Origin: Gammaproteobacteria bacterium
GTDB lineage: Bacteria > Pseudomonadota > Gammaproteobacteria > UBA6186 > Azoamicaceae
Length of the DNA stretch: 64,000 nt
NCBI GenBank assembly: GCA_013286785.1
Contig: JABDFC010000003.1
Span: forward strand, 37,570 to 101,569
Direction of reading: 5' to 3'
Shown piece by piece: positions 41,945 through 51,470 of this stretch (position 1 is the stretch's first letter; every line of letters begins with the position of its first letter). The notes under the pieces were generated by a model. It saw nothing but the letters and a program-made list of their open reading frames with translations. It did no database searches and had not been told where the DNA came from. A program made the translations under genes and the position numbers.

Positions 41945-43114
41945 ATGACAAAAATGAGAAGCGATCAACATGTGAAGATTTGGTTCGCAAAACCCGGCAG
42001 CCACCCTTTGGGCCATCACATCAATGTTTGTCGCTTGCGAGAGCATCGCAGAAAATTTCCCAAAGATACCCTACATCTTGTGAGTAACTTTCGTGATTTT
42101 ACTCCTGAACATCAGACATACCTTAAAAGAATTTGTGCAGAATTAAACATCCAATTAATAGACTTTTACTCGGTTAAAGCCGAAATCGAAGCCTCTACTG
42201 TGCCAGACAAAGCAGTTCAACTCGAATTGTTTGAAATTGCAAGACAAGAATTGAGCGATAAAAATTCCAGTTTGGTCTCCGCTTCAGATATTGTCCGAAC
42301 ATTATCCCCGGTGATAGCGCGAGGGATGTATTCCGATCTCGATGATGTTAAGTCAGCGCATAATCCTCTTGAATTAGAAGCTCCTTTGGGATTATTGGCA
42401 GAAGTAGGCTTTGAGTATACTGTAACCACTGGGGTTTCTAGTGTTAATGATATCAATAATAATCCTTTGGCGTGCGATGAAAAGCGAAACTCCTTTTTAG
42501 TCGGTTACCGAAAGTTAATGCTTTCTTTGTATACGGAATTAAAAGGTCTGAAATCTGTTTATGATAACATGCTCAAAAATGGTTTTCTAAAGCAGCCAAT
42601 GCTCGATGCAATTAAATTAAGAGTAAACCCAGTGATTGCAGAAAACCTAAGAACGGGTAAAAAAAGTTTATTCCCGCTCATCATTCGAGATGTTTTGGGA
42701 GCACTTAACCAGGAAGGAAAATTAGAGGATGCCCATTATCAGAAGATTATGAAATATATGGTCATCAATTTTTCAGGGCCTTTATGTATGCGAACGGCGA
42801 TGGAAAACTATATGTCGGAGGGGCATTTTGCCTCCGATTGTGATAGGAATAAGCTCGATGGGTGGCCAATGCCGGAACTTTTGAGTTCGATGTCAATTGT
42901 CATGGTTTATGAATCCACGCACCAAAATGATACAGTTTGGCGTCCAAATGAAGATACTACAGAAGAGAATTTTCAAAAATTCTATCTAGAACCGGCAGCA
43001 CGTTGCTTGCAGACCGCTTGGCGAGCGTATGTGGCGAAAGGAAAGCAATCTGTAGATTCTGCTCCTAATCGAGCAGCAGCTTTTGCTGCACCAGGTCCTA
43101 TGAACAAAGAGTAA
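41945..43114 (+). CDS. DXD-type glycosyltransferase with C-terminal IQ-like motif (candidate effector)
   Basis: A 389-residue protein of the DXD-containing GT-A group that includes the clostridial toxin (TcdA/TcdB) catalytic domains and Legionella SetA-type effectors. The signature is at 112-134: SASDIVR, then 'IARGMYSDLDDV', i.e. the A-S-D-I-x-R helix and the metal-binding Asp131-Leu-Asp133. A second family mark, 'DINNNPLACDEKRNSFL' (169-185), matches the N-N-x-x-L-A segment that follows in such enzymes. The N-terminus 'VKIWFAKPG' begins the nucleotide-sugar fold. Near the end, residues about 355-365 read LQTAWRAYVAK, which fits the IQ calmodulin-binding pattern (I/L-Q-x3-R-x4-K/R). No signal peptide. 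An activity toward host proteins, controlled by calmodulin, is inference. Confidence 0.75.
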   Translation: MTKMRSDQHVKIWFAKPGSHPLGHHINVCRLREHRRKFPKDTLHLVSNFRDFTPEHQTYLKRICAELNIQLIDFYSVKAEIEASTVPDKAVQLELFEIARQELSDKNSSLVSASDIVRTLSPVIARGMYSDLDDVKSAHNPLELEAPLGLLAEVGFEYTVTTGVSSVNDINNNPLACDEKRNSFLVGYRKLMLSLYTELKGLKSVYDNMLKNGFLKQPMLDAIKLRVNPVIAENLRTGKKSLFPLIIRDVLGALNQEGKLEDAHYQKIMKYMVINFSGPLCMRTAMENYMSEGHFASDCDRNKLDGWPMPELLSSMSIVMVYESTHQNDTVWRPNEDTTEENFQKFYLEPAARCLQTAWRAYVAKGKQSVDSAPNRAAAFAAPGPMNKE

Positions 43115-43155
43115 TCTTAGTACAAAAGAATAAGTTCATAAAATCGGTATGGTTT

Positions 43156-43181
43156 CGTCATCCCCTTTCGCTAGGATGACG
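43156..43181. terminator. Hairpin after the DXD glycosyltransferase gene
   Basis: Eight-base-pair stem CGTCATCC / GGATGACG around a ten-base loop, 42 bases after the stop. Followed by ATATTTAACTG rather than a T-tract, so termination is uncertain; it also resembles a short palindromic repeat. Confidence 0.4.
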
Positions 43182-43319
43182 ATATTTAACTGTTTACTTA
43201 ATAAGAAGCTTGCTCTTGTTTTAGTGCTGTTGCGCTATCACTTGTGTGATATTTAAAAGACAATAGAACTGTAGTACAGTAATCACTGGAAATCTTAATA
43301 TTTTGGCAGGAGCACAGTG

Positions 43320-43778
43320 ATGAAGAAAACGAACTTTCTATTGATGTTAGGTATCTTAGTATCAATGTTCAGCATGACGGTTGTGCATGCCGCAAAAGAT
43401 GCAGGTGTCTGTCGCCAAAGTGAGCAGTCGGTTAAAACGGCGACATTTGGTCATATAGATGCCAAGGCCCTGAAAAATTTAATCGATGCAAAAGCAACGT
43501 TTGTTTTATTAGATGCGCGTGGTACAACTAAATGGGATGATGGTCGTCGTATCTCGGGTGCAAAGGCTGCTTTTCATGAATTTTCCGCTGAAGAGCTGGG
43601 CAAATTAGTCCCAAATAAAAACGATCTCGTTATCACCTATTGTGGAGCATATGAGTGTCCATTAGGTCAGAAATTAGCGGAAAAATTGGTCAAAGAAGGG
43701 TACCTATACGTATTGGAATATCCCGGTGGCATTAAAGAATGGGTAGACGTTGCTCATTACCCGATCGAAAAATCTTAA
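43320..43778 (+). CDS. Periplasmic rhodanese-domain protein
   Basis: A single-domain rhodanese of 152 residues with a signal peptide (MKKTNFLLMLGILVSMFSMT, then VVHA). The active-site loop is YCGAYECP with Cys108; the six-residue loop CGAYEC is longer than the usual sulfurtransferase pattern and has a second Cys at 113. 'ATFVLLDARGTTKWDDGRRI' is the CH2A region. AGGAG seven bases before the ATG at 43320 sets the start (GTG at 43317 is in frame). It stands alone. A role in sulfur or thiol handling in the periplasm is likely, but the substrate is unknown. Confidence 0.82.
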   Translation: MKKTNFLLMLGILVSMFSMTVVHAAKDAGVCRQSEQSVKTATFGHIDAKALKNLIDAKATFVLLDARGTTKWDDGRRISGAKAAFHEFSAEELGKLVPNKNDLVITYCGAYECPLGQKLAEKLVKEGYLYVLEYPGGIKEWVDVAHYPIEKS

Positions 43779-43811
43779 AGTTAATCTTAGAATAAAAGAA
43801 TGGTTTTCACG

Positions 43812-43840
43812 CCCTTAACCGCTGCTAGCAGTGGTTAGGG
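43812..43840. terminator. Hairpin after the rhodanese gene
   Basis: An imperfect stem of about 12 base pairs, CCCTTAACCGCTG / CAGTGGTTAGGG with one bulge, and a CTAG loop, 33 bases after the stop. No T-tract follows. Confidence 0.35.
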
Positions 43841-43913
43841 AGCGAGCCATTAGTATTAGTATGGGCACTTATTTAACAGGCGACATGAGCGATATGAGGA
43901 GTACTAGAATTTA

Positions 43914-44786
43914 ATGATGATTTGGGGCAGGTTGATTGGCGCTCTGCTGGGTTTGAGGGTATTTGGCATCTTTGGTGCTCTTATTGGGTATTGGATTGGG
44001 AGTGTATTCGACAAAGGGATTCGTTTACATTTATATCATATTCCACGTTCTCGTTCGCTTGCTGTTCAGCAAGCCTTCTTTAAAGCGACTTTTTCAGTGA
44101 TGGGGCATTTGGCTAAAGCAGATGGTCGGATCAGTGAACATGAAATTCGGGTTGCCGAGCAGATCATGGCGCGTCTTGCATTGAATGAGGATTTAAAACG
44201 AGAAGCGATGCAGCTTTTTACCTTTGGTAAAAGTTCAGAATTTAATTTAGATCAAGTGTTATCGAATTTAATGCACGAATGTCGCCAATATCCAGATTTA
44301 TTGAGATTTTTTCTGGAGATCCAACTAGAAACCGCTTTGGCAGATGGAGAATTAAGTTCAGAGAAAAAACGGATCTTGTTATTGATTTGCGATAAATTGC
44401 AGTTTAACCCACAAGAATTTGAACAATTATGGGCCAGGCAATGGGCGAGTCGAGCTTTTTCGGAGTGGTTTACTGGCCAATTTAATCAACAAGCAAATCA
44501 GAGTTACGGACAATCGTGGGAACGACAAAGAACCTATGGCCAACAACAAGCGCATGCAACGCGGCAAACGGTTTCCTTGCAAGATGCGTATGCAGTATTA
44601 GGGGTGTCGAGTTCTGCCACACCGGCTGAAATTAAGAAGGCCTATCGTCGTTTGATGAGCCAGCATCATCCGGATAAATTGGTATCGCGAGGATTGCCGG
44701 AGGGCATGATTAACTTAGCGAAAGAAAAAACGCAACAAATTACGGCTGCTTACAATATTGTTCGGGAGGCTAGAGGATTTCGTTAA
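43914..44786 (+). CDS. djlA: Membrane-anchored co-chaperone DjlA
   Basis: A DnaJ-type co-chaperone of DnaK held in the inner membrane by one N-terminal glycine-rich helix (GRLIGALLGLRVFGIFGALI). The middle TerB-like domain (about 50-165, 'SVMGHLAKADGRISEHEI') and the C-terminal J domain (about 222-288) are as in E. coli DjlA. The HPD tripeptide is in 'LMSQHHPDKLVSRG'. Length 290 is close to the usual 271. DjlA is needed for intracellular growth in Legionella, by published work on that genus. GAGGAG precedes the start. Confidence 0.93.
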   Translation: MMIWGRLIGALLGLRVFGIFGALIGYWIGSVFDKGIRLHLYHIPRSRSLAVQQAFFKATFSVMGHLAKADGRISEHEIRVAEQIMARLALNEDLKREAMQLFTFGKSSEFNLDQVLSNLMHECRQYPDLLRFFLEIQLETALADGELSSEKKRILLLICDKLQFNPQEFEQLWARQWASRAFSEWFTGQFNQQANQSYGQSWERQRTYGQQQAHATRQTVSLQDAYAVLGVSSSATPAEIKKAYRRLMSQHHPDKLVSRGLPEGMINLAKEKTQQITAAYNIVREARGFR

Positions 44787-44789
44787 TGA

Positions 44790-44820
44790 ATACCCCGCTG
44801 TTGTAAAAACATCGGGGTAT
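44790..44820. terminator. Hairpin between djlA and the convergent TetR gene
   Basis: Stem ATACCCCG / CGGGGTAT with a 15-base A-rich loop, directly after the djlA stop. No clear T-tract on either side; a weak bidirectional terminator is possible. Confidence 0.4.
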
Positions 44821-44835
44821 CCAGAGAGGTGTGGC

Positions 44836-45402
44836 TTACGCTGCTTCCAACCAGTTTTCTAGGTTTTTGCTTTGTCGTTGGATGAGGCTTGGATCTTTAA
44901 AGGTTAGGGTGAGTAAGGAAACCCCTTGCATACTGGAGATCAAGTATTTTGCCAGCGTTGAAGCAGTTTCTTCATTTTTCCCAAGCGCTTTAAATTGGCT
45001 TTCAACCCAGTTAAGTGTTTTGTGCATTAATTCAGCGGCTAGGTGAGATAATTCGCCTGAATATTTACCCAGTTCTTGGCAAAGGCTTCCCATTTCGCAG
45101 CCAAATCTTGCGGTTGTATCGGCAGATTCGATGCTGTGGCGGATAAAGGCGCGCAGACGGTCTTTGGCTTGTGCAAACTGCTGATCCCAGGTGGTAAACA
45201 ATTCTTGGAGTACAGCCGATCTCTTAAGTACTACGGCTTTCAAAATGTCATCTTTGGTCTTAAAATAATAGTATACGTTTCCCAGAGGAACTTCTGCTTT
45301 TGTAGCAATATCAGCCAGGGTTGTAGAGTTGAACGTTTGTTGATAAATCAGATCATTGGCGGCTTCAACAAGACGGTTTCTCTTATCGTTTTTTCTTGAC
45401 AT
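44836..45402 (-). CDS. TetR-family transcriptional regulator
   Basis: A repressor-type regulator of 188 residues. The N-terminal helix-turn-helix is clear: 'NRLVEAANDLIYQQTFNSTT' then 'LADIATKAEVPLGNVYYYFK' and 'TKDDILKAV', with the Y-Y-Y-F-K end of the recognition helix. The rest is the ligand-binding helical domain, ending in the TetR_C-type 'GVSLLTLTFKDP'. I choose the ATG at 45402, preceded by AGGAG about ten bases before; the open frame to 45483 adds residues unlike the family. The regulated gene is not identified; the divergent pagL-like gene is a candidate. Confidence 0.88.
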   Translation of the reverse strand: MSRKNDKRNRLVEAANDLIYQQTFNSTTLADIATKAEVPLGNVYYYFKTKDDILKAVVLKRSAVLQELFTTWDQQFAQAKDRLRAFIRHSIESADTTARFGCEMGSLCQELGKYSGELSHLAAELMHKTLNWVESQFKALGKNEETASTLAKYLISSMQGVSLLTLTFKDPSLIQRQSKNLENWLEAA

Positions 45403-45539
45403 GGACGGCACGCTCCTATTGTAAGTTGATTTGCTGAAACTATTCTTCTGGCTCTGAAATCGAGCTAACAAGGATGTTAACATAAGTTGAATGCCTTGTC
45501 GCTATCGATTTAAAAGGGAAGAGGCATATAAACAGGGAA

Positions 45540-46118
45540 ATGAACAGCATGGTAAAAAGACATAGACTGAATCCACTGATTTTGGGAATATTATGGGTCT
45601 TTTCTCTTTCTTTTTGCAACCTTGCTTGGGCTAGAGCAGGTATTTCTTTCGCCTCAGGATATGGGGCAGCGGAGATTATCCCCATACGCCTGGGTTTCCA
45701 GCAGGAATTTAATCAGCAGTGGCGAGCAGAGTCCGATTGGCCCATTGGTGCTTATTGGGAAGGCAGTTTTTATCAAATGAGAGGCAAACGAGGTTCTCTA
45801 CCGGGAAGTCACAATCGACTGGAAGCCGTCGCATTAGCAGGCGTTTTTCGATTTGAACGGGCAAAGGAAAGTGTGTTAGGTTGGCCCTATGTGGAACTTG
45901 GTATAGGATTGTCTTGGTTAAGCCGAAAGGAAATTGGAGGACGAGACTTAGGAATACACTTTCAGTTTGAAGATAGATTTGGACTGGGCGTGCGTTTTGG
46001 TGAAAACCGTGAATATGATGTAGGTTACAAAGTCATCCATTTTTCCAATGCGTATATTGGCCCTAGTAATCATGGGATCAATTTACATCTTTTAACAATC
46101 GGATATTGGTTTAAATAA
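45540..46118 (+). CDS. pagL: Lipid A 3-O-deacylase, PagL-like
   Basis: An outer membrane enzyme that removes the 3-O acyl chain from lipid A and so alters host recognition. A signal peptide (PLILGILWVFSLSFCNLAWA) is followed by an eight-stranded barrel of about 160 residues ending in an aromatic residue (GYWFK). The catalytic H-x-S is present as His167 and Ser169 in 'YKVIHFSNAYIGPSNHGIN'. At the position I expect for the third catalytic residue (Glu in Pseudomonas PagL) it has Asn181; this is from memory of the family and needs an alignment. The start could be 45540 or the Met at 45549. Confidence 0.78.
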   Translation: MNSMVKRHRLNPLILGILWVFSLSFCNLAWARAGISFASGYGAAEIIPIRLGFQQEFNQQWRAESDWPIGAYWEGSFYQMRGKRGSLPGSHNRLEAVALAGVFRFERAKESVLGWPYVELGIGLSWLSRKEIGGRDLGIHFQFEDRFGLGVRFGENREYDVGYKVIHFSNAYIGPSNHGINLHLLTIGYWFK

Positions 46119-46123
46119 AATAA

Positions 46124-46795
46124 ATGATGCAGCCATTTGTAATAGCGCCTTCGGTTTTAGCAGCAGATTTATCGCGTTTGGGCGAAGAAGCGGAAGCAGT
46201 TTTAACAGCCGGCGCAGACTGGATCCATCTCGATGTGATGGATAACCACTATGTTCCGAATTTAACCTTTGGTCCACAAGTATGTCAGGCCCTGCGTCAA
46301 TATGGTATTAAAGCGCCTATCGATGTTCACCTGATGGTAAAACCGGTGGATGCATTAATCGTGCAATTTGCCAAAGCGGGGGCGAGCAGCATTAGCATTC
46401 ATCCCGAGGCGAGCGAACATGTAGATCGCAGTCTGCAATTAATCCGTGAGCAGGGTTGTCGGGTTGGATTGGCGATTAACCCAGCCACTTCCCTCGATGT
46501 ACTGCCGTATGTATTAGACAAACTGGATCTGATTTTATTAATGTCTGTGAATCCAGGGTTTGGTGGGCAACAGTTTATTCCAGTTGTGTTAGAAAAAATA
46601 AAACAAGTACGTGAGTTAATTGATCACAGTGGAAAATCAATTCGAACAGAAGTGGATGGTGGGATCAATCAGGCTAATATTAGGGCGATTGCCGAAGCAG
46701 GTGCGGATACTTTTGTTGCGGGCACAGCTATTTACGGAACACCGGATTATAAAGCCACTATTCGCGCTTTAAGAGATCATTTACCCGTTGGTTAA
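46124..46795 (+). CDS. rpe: Ribulose-phosphate 3-epimerase
   Basis: A TIM-barrel enzyme of the pentose phosphate pathway that interconverts ribulose-5-phosphate and xylulose-5-phosphate. Signature segments are '[20 protein letters not shown]', '[19 protein letters not shown]' (metal-binding His and Asp), 'DVHLMV', '[13 protein letters not shown]' and '[11 protein letters not shown]'. Length 223 is normal. It begins six bases after the pagL-like gene and is probably co-transcribed with it. Its 3' end overlaps the convergent 590-residue gene by four bases. Confidence 0.96.
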   Translation: MMQPFVIAPSVLAADLSRLGEEAEAVLTAGADWIHLDVMDNHYVPNLTFGPQVCQALRQYGIKAPIDVHLMVKPVDALIVQFAKAGASSISIHPEASEHVDRSLQLIREQGCRVGLAINPATSLDVLPYVLDKLDLILLMSVNPGFGGQQFIPVVLEKIKQVRELIDHSGKSIRTEVDGGINQANIRAIAEAGADTFVAGTAIYGTPDYKATIRALRDHLPVG

Positions 46796-48564
46796 AGGTG
46801 GGACCACACGGAGTCAAAACCGTCGTCATTGCTCTGAGTCTCGGATGGGTTTAATTCGGCAGCGGGAGTTTGTTCAGCTTTAGATACAAGTGCTGCCCCC
46901 TTCTCTGCAGAGGAACGACGGATCGTAAACCCAAATTGTTTATAGCTCCCGGTTGCATCGAGAAGCTCGGTTAGTTCGAAATCCTTAGTTGTTTCATGCT
47001 CTGGTGTGACGTAAACTCTATTGCCGGATTTAAAGGGAAGCGTGGGAACGATTAAGCTCGACTCTAAGAGTAAACACCGTAAATTAATCCCCGCAGCCTT
47101 TCCTTCTTCGACTAATTGGATAGCAGAAGGGATAGCGGATTTGGTCAAGATTTCTACCCCAATTCTAAATTCATTTTCAGTACTGTGCTGTAACCATCTA
47201 ATTTTACAAATCTCCCATGTCGAGGTGTCTTCTTTTTGGTGTTGCAAACCAATTAATTCTCCTCCTTGTATTGGAGGGTAGGTATTATCCGGCCATAGCA
47301 AACCATATCCAAAAGATGTTTTGTTAGTAACCGTGCAAGCATACAGAGGGTAATTCGTGAACGCTTCGGATTCTTGCGGGGTGTTAATTGGCGATGAACT
47401 TTCGGATATATCCGTCTCATCTTCTTGAACGGTTAATGTTGGCAGCGCTAATAATGAGTTATTGGTAGGTTCTTCACTGTCTCCGGTTCGAAATTCTTTT
47501 TGTTCGTTCAAGTGATAGTGTGTTGATCTTAAACCCACGCAGATCCTGACACTTTCAGACGATGGATCTCTTTCATGTACACGTTTAATTTTTGAGCTCC
47601 ACTCACTCAAAAGACCTTTTAATTGTGGGAGGGACACACCATATTCAGCTTCATGGATATGGGCAATTTTCGCTTTTAATTCATTAGGTTCTATTATTTC
47701 TATTAGGCTTTTAACTCGACTAATAACCGGGTTAACATCCATGACTTTGTATGAGGCAGAAATGTTTTTTGATTCGGGTGTCATGAGTATGGGTGAATTA
47801 TCTTGTTCCAAATTAATGACGTAAATGCTCGATTCACTGTTTTCAGGAACGTTAGGTAATAAAGAAATTAAATCTGCCCACGTTTCAGTCGCTTTATAAA
47901 ATGCAATCTGTTCACTTTGGTTCCAATAATAGGGTTTGGAAATTGAAAATAAGAGAGTACGCTTGTAGTCATTATCCAGGATGCTGTTGGTTTGGTTTGC
48001 TTCAGCCAATTTGTAAGCTAAGTGCAACTCTTTCCACGTACCTTTTGGTAGTGCAGAGTACAGTTGGTAATTATGAAAAATAATTTGATTTATATGATGA
48101 ACGATTCTCTGTAAAGCAATCGGAAGAAGTGTTTTTTTTATTTCTGTTGAAGACTTTTGCATTATTTGTTCAACAACCAGTTTATATCCATTGGACATTT
48201 CGATTTGTAATGTTTGAGCAAGATTGGCAATGATTAATTGATGTTTCGTGAGTCTTTTGGTTTGATGCGTGTAGTGTTTATGTAACGATCGAAAAATGAT
48301 GTGTAGGGGGGTGGAGAAAAGCTCCAAAATCTGGAAGCGGTCATTGGGTTCCAAGGCGACCTTATTACAATCACTTAAGACGTGAAATAGCTTTTTCGTT
48401 GTTAGGCCGATATCTGCGACGGGCAAATCTTTACACCAACGGGAGACTTCCAGGGGCGATAGATTGACCTCTGGACAGGATGAGAGGGTCTGTGTTGGGA
48501 TGCTAAAGCCCAAGGGTCCGATGGTTAACTCCATATAAGAAGTATAGACGATGTCATAAGGCAT
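46792..48564 (-). CDS. Large protein with C-terminal PilZ-like domain
   Basis: A 590-residue protein with no signal peptide. The N-terminal 330 residues are helical ('[20 protein letters not shown]', '[20 protein letters not shown]'). A C-terminal PilZ-like barrel lies at about 408-500: '[17 protein letters not shown]' fits the [DN]-x-S-x-x-G signature, followed by 'IQGGELIGL', 'EICKIRWL' and '[20 protein letters not shown]', the usual 'RW..iGVE.L' continuation. An R-x3-R motif for cyclic di-GMP binding is not obvious, so ligand binding is uncertain. The last 40 residues are polar. The start may be Met11 (48534). It is divergent from efp. Confidence 0.6.
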   Translation of the reverse strand: MPYDIVYTSYMELTIGPLGFSIPTQTLSSCPEVNLSPLEVSRWCKDLPVADIGLTTKKLFHVLSDCNKVALEPNDRFQILELFSTPLHIIFRSLHKHYTHQTKRLTKHQLIIANLAQTLQIEMSNGYKLVVEQIMQKSSTEIKKTLLPIALQRIVHHINQIIFHNYQLYSALPKGTWKELHLAYKLAEANQTNSILDNDYKRTLLFSISKPYYWNQSEQIAFYKATETWADLISLLPNVPENSESSIYVINLEQDNSPILMTPESKNISASYKVMDVNPVISRVKSLIEIIEPNELKAKIAHIHEAEYGVSLPQLKGLLSEWSSKIKRVHERDPSSESVRICVGLRSTHYHLNEQKEFRTGDSEEPTNNSLLALPTLTVQEDETDISESSSPINTPQESEAFTNYPLYACTVTNKTSFGYGLLWPDNTYPPIQGGELIGLQHQKEDTSTWEICKIRWLQHSTENEFRIGVEILTKSAIPSAIQLVEEGKAAGINLRCLLLESSLIVPTLPFKSGNRVYVTPEHETTKDFELTELLDATGSYKQFGFTIRRSSAEKGAALVSKAEQTPAAELNPSETQSNDDGFDSVWSHL

Positions 48565-48656
48565 TGTTTTGTCTTATTTTATGCGGTATTATCGAGAACT
48601 TCGTGTGAATTGCATATTCACCTAACCGGTAATTTAGTCAGTCATAAGGGGATGAA

Positions 48657-49226
48657 ATGGCGTCCTACAGTACCAATGAATTTAAAAGCGGCCTTAAGGT
48701 TATTTTGGATAACGATCCGTATGTTATTTTAGAAAATGAATTTGTGAAACCGGGTAAAGGACAAGCATTTAATCGAGTTAAATTACGGAATTTGAAAACT
48801 AGCCGAATCATTGAACGAACCATGAAGTCGGGTGAAAGCCTGCAAGCTGCGGATGTCACTGACAAAGAAATGCAATATTTATATAACGATGGAGAACGTT
48901 GGCATTTCATGGTGGTTGCAACGTATGAACAATATGAAATCGACAAAGCTGTCGTTGGAGACAGCCGACTTTGGTTAAGAGAGCAAGATGTCTGTATCAT
49001 AACTCTTTGGAATGATACCCCTTTGATTGTAACGCCCCCCAACTTTGTGGTTCTTAAGATTGTCGAAACCGATCCAGGTTTGAAAGGAGATACTTCAGGC
49101 GGTGGTGGAAAACCAGCCACGTTAGAAACAGGGGCGATCGTACGGGTTCCCTTATTTATTCAAACAGATGAGTACATTAAGGTGGATACTCGGACAGGCC
49201 AGTATGTCTCTAGAGCAAAAGAATAA
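48657..49226 (+). CDS. efp: Elongation factor P
   Basis: Relieves ribosome stalling at consecutive prolines. The three-domain, 189-residue protein is full length. The modified lysine is Lys34 in '[20 protein letters not shown]', the site of beta-lysylation in EpmA-type systems. The C-terminal '[18 protein letters not shown]' is standard. It directly precedes epmA, which overlaps its end by 23 bases, a linkage that supports lysyl rather than rhamnosyl modification. Confidence 0.97.
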   Translation: MASYSTNEFKSGLKVILDNDPYVILENEFVKPGKGQAFNRVKLRNLKTSRIIERTMKSGESLQAADVTDKEMQYLYNDGERWHFMVVATYEQYEIDKAVVGDSRLWLREQDVCIITLWNDTPLIVTPPNFVVLKIVETDPGLKGDTSGGGGKPATLETGAIVRVPLFIQTDEYIKVDTRTGQYVSRAKE

Positions 49227-50196
49227 ACCGTGGCGGCCCAATGCTGAGATCGCAGAACTCAAACACCGGGCCGATCTTTTAAGAAAAATCCGCGATTTTT
49301 TCAGTGAGCGAGAGGTTTTCGAAGTTGAAACGCCTTTAATGTGTCGTACCGCGTCATTAGATCCCTTTATTCAGCCCATTCCCGCCCTATATTCATCATT
49401 AGCCGCAGAGGCGGGTCGAATGTTTTATCTGCAAAGTTCGCCTGAATTTGCCATGAAGCGTTTATTGGCTGCAGGCAGTGGTCCGATCTATCAAATTTGT
49501 AAAGCATTTCGCAATGCCGAAGAGGGTCGTTTACACAATCCCGAATTCACGATGCTAGAGTGGTATCGTCCCGGGTTTGATCACCATGCTTTGATGGACG
49601 AGATGGAAGCACTTTTGGCTGTGGTGTTGGGTTCGTCTAAAACGGATCGTTTTACCTATCAGGCATTGTTTTTAGAGTATCTGGGTGTTGATCCCTTGCA
49701 GACATCTTTGCAACAGCTCTCTCTGTGCGCAGCGGAACAAGGTGTGCACTTAGAAGCTCAGGTCCAAGCAGAACTCAGCTTGGACGATTGGCTGGATCTC
49801 CTCATGACGCATTGCATCGAGCCTAAATTAGGCTTTGATCAGCCAGTTATGATTTACGATTACCCTGCCAGTAAAGCCGCATTGGCGAAAATTCGCCCGA
49901 CAGAACCACCCGTGGCAGAACGATTCGAAGTGTATGTGAATGGCATAGAGTTGGCAAATGGTTTTCATGAGTTAATGGATCCCGCCATTCAACTCGCGCG
50001 ATTTAACAAAGATTGTGAATTCCGAAAACAATTGGGATATCCCGCGATTCCGATTGATGATTATTTCTTGGCAGCGCTGGAGTTTGGATTACCGGCATCA
50101 GCCGGTGTTGCCTTGGGAATCGATCGGTTGGTGATGTTAGCGTTAGGGAAATCTGAAATTCAAGCAGTGGTTTCTTTCACCATCGATCGGGTTTAA
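49204..50196 (+). CDS. epmA: EF-P lysine ligase EpmA (GenX/PoxA)
   Basis: A class II lysyl-tRNA-synthetase-like enzyme without an anticodon-binding domain that attaches (R)-beta-lysine to EF-P. Visible class II motifs are '[20 protein letters not shown]', '[20 protein letters not shown]', '[20 protein letters not shown]' with 'MLEWYRPGF', and the C-terminal '[17 protein letters not shown]'. I start it at [13 protein letters not shown] (49204), inside the efp 3' end; the frame opens at 49168 but those residues read efp bases. Its partner epmB, which makes beta-lysine, is not in this window. Confidence 0.94.
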   Translation: MSLEQKNKPWRPNAEIAELKHRADLLRKIRDFFSEREVFEVETPLMCRTASLDPFIQPIPALYSSLAAEAGRMFYLQSSPEFAMKRLLAAGSGPIYQICKAFRNAEEGRLHNPEFTMLEWYRPGFDHHALMDEMEALLAVVLGSSKTDRFTYQALFLEYLGVDPLQTSLQQLSLCAAEQGVHLEAQVQAELSLDDWLDLLMTHCIEPKLGFDQPVMIYDYPASKAALAKIRPTEPPVAERFEVYVNGIELANGFHELMDPAIQLARFNKDCEFRKQLGYPAIPIDDYFLAALEFGLPASAGVALGIDRLVMLALGKSEIQAVVSFTIDRV

Positions 50197-51025
50197 TGGT
50201 CCCAATTCTCTGCCCCATTAAGACAGGAGCTTCTGCGGTCAGACCCGAGTCCCAGGACACAGCGTTTTCTTCAAACAACAGAATGACAGTCGATCCTAAT
50301 TTAAACCGTCCCATTTCTTCCCCACGCCTTAAGAAGATCGGGTGATCGTAATTCCAAAGATGCGGTGTTTGTTGGCGAGGGGGGGTAATGGTGCCGGCCC
50401 AGACGGTTTCGATGCTGCCGACAATCATCGCTCCCACTAAGATAACGGCGACGCGCCCGAGGGATGTATTGAAAAAAGCTATCACGCGTTCGTTTTTGGC
50501 GAATAAATTTGCGGTGCACTCGGCGGTTTTCGTGTTCACGGAAAATAACTTTCCCGGCACATAAAGCATGTGAGAGAGATATCCGTCCACAGGCATGTGG
50601 ACGCGATGGTAATCTTTGGGGGCTAAGTAAACAGTGAGGAAAGATCCATTTTGAAAGGGTTTTGTTAAGGTTGAATCGTTACCCAGTAAATTTGCAACGG
50701 TATAATAGTGTCCTTTGGCTTGGAAGATTTGATCTTCATGAATTTGGCCGATTTGGCTAATGCATCCATCGGCGGGGCTCACGAGATCGTGTAGATCGGG
50801 TGCAATGGGGCGCAGATTGGGTTTTAAAGCGCGGGTGAAAAATTCATTAAAGCTGCCATACCGGTAAGGATCAGACTCTACCGCTTCCTCCAGTTTAATG
50901 GGGTACTTCCAAATAAAATATTGGATTAAGCGATTTTTTAACCAAATGTTGCGATGATTGGCAAGGAATCCGGCAAAATCAGTGAGTGCGCGCTGCGGTA
51001 GAAATCTTTGCAAAAAAGGTGACAA
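50177..51025 (-). CDS. psd: Phosphatidylserine decarboxylase proenzyme
   Basis: Makes phosphatidylethanolamine by decarboxylating phosphatidylserine; it is self-cleaved at a Gly-Ser bond to produce a pyruvoyl group. The cleavage motif LGST is in 'GRFKLGSTVILLFEE' near the C-terminus, and the other motifs 'FNEFFTRALKPNLRP', 'PADGCISQIGQ' and 'YLAPKDYHRVHMPVDG' are present. Length 282 is normal. Its 3' end overlaps that of epmA by 20 bases. Confidence 0.96.
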   Translation of the reverse strand: MSPFLQRFLPQRALTDFAGFLANHRNIWLKNRLIQYFIWKYPIKLEEAVESDPYRYGSFNEFFTRALKPNLRPIAPDLHDLVSPADGCISQIGQIHEDQIFQAKGHYYTVANLLGNDSTLTKPFQNGSFLTVYLAPKDYHRVHMPVDGYLSHMLYVPGKLFSVNTKTAECTANLFAKNERVIAFFNTSLGRVAVILVGAMIVGSIETVWAGTITPPRQQTPHLWNYDHPIFLRRGEEMGRFKLGSTVILLFEENAVSWDSGLTAEAPVLMGQRIGTIKPDRW

Positions 51026-51081
51026 GGAAGCTCCTAATATCTTACTGCTTCTGACAGAGCATCTATGATACTAGGGAAGTG

Positions 51082-51270
51082 TTAATCTTCACAACAGTCA
51101 ATCGCGTCGAGCTGTCGGACGATATCATGTAACTCTTGTAGGGATTTTTGGGCGAACTTTTTGGCGATTAAACCACGCTCCGCCTGACTTAAGCTGTAAG
51201 ATCCAGACCGTGCTATCACCAGCTCTTCTAGGCGTTCCTTTAGCGTATCTAACGAGTGTTTTGCATGCAT
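51082..51270 (-). CDS. Small hypothetical protein (62 aa)
   Basis: An all-helical, charged 62-residue protein, MHAKHSLDTLKERLEELVIA and on to LHDIVRQLDAIDCCED. AAAGGAA about ten bases before the ATG supports translation. It lies 56 bases upstream of psd on the same strand. I do not recognise it. Confidence 0.6.
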   Translation of the reverse strand: MHAKHSLDTLKERLEELVIARSGSYSLSQAERGLIAKKFAQKSLQELHDIVRQLDAIDCCED

Positions 51271-51470
51271 GCCCTATTCCTTTGGGTATTGCCTGTGTTC
51301 CTATCCATTGACTCGACTACAAAACTAAGGTAATCCCAATTCTATGGTGGAATAAAATGATTTGTCAACTCATTGGATTGATATAGAATAGTTAGTTCTT
51401 TAACCTCTTTTTAAGTTGCCTTAAAGGGGGTATGATCTGACCATTCATTGACTGAAGAGTAGGAACCGTT

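Noticed and set aside
48665..49120. 151-codon minus-strand frame over efp
   Set aside because: It lies entirely antisense to a clearly identified efp gene and reads as non-protein-like sequence.
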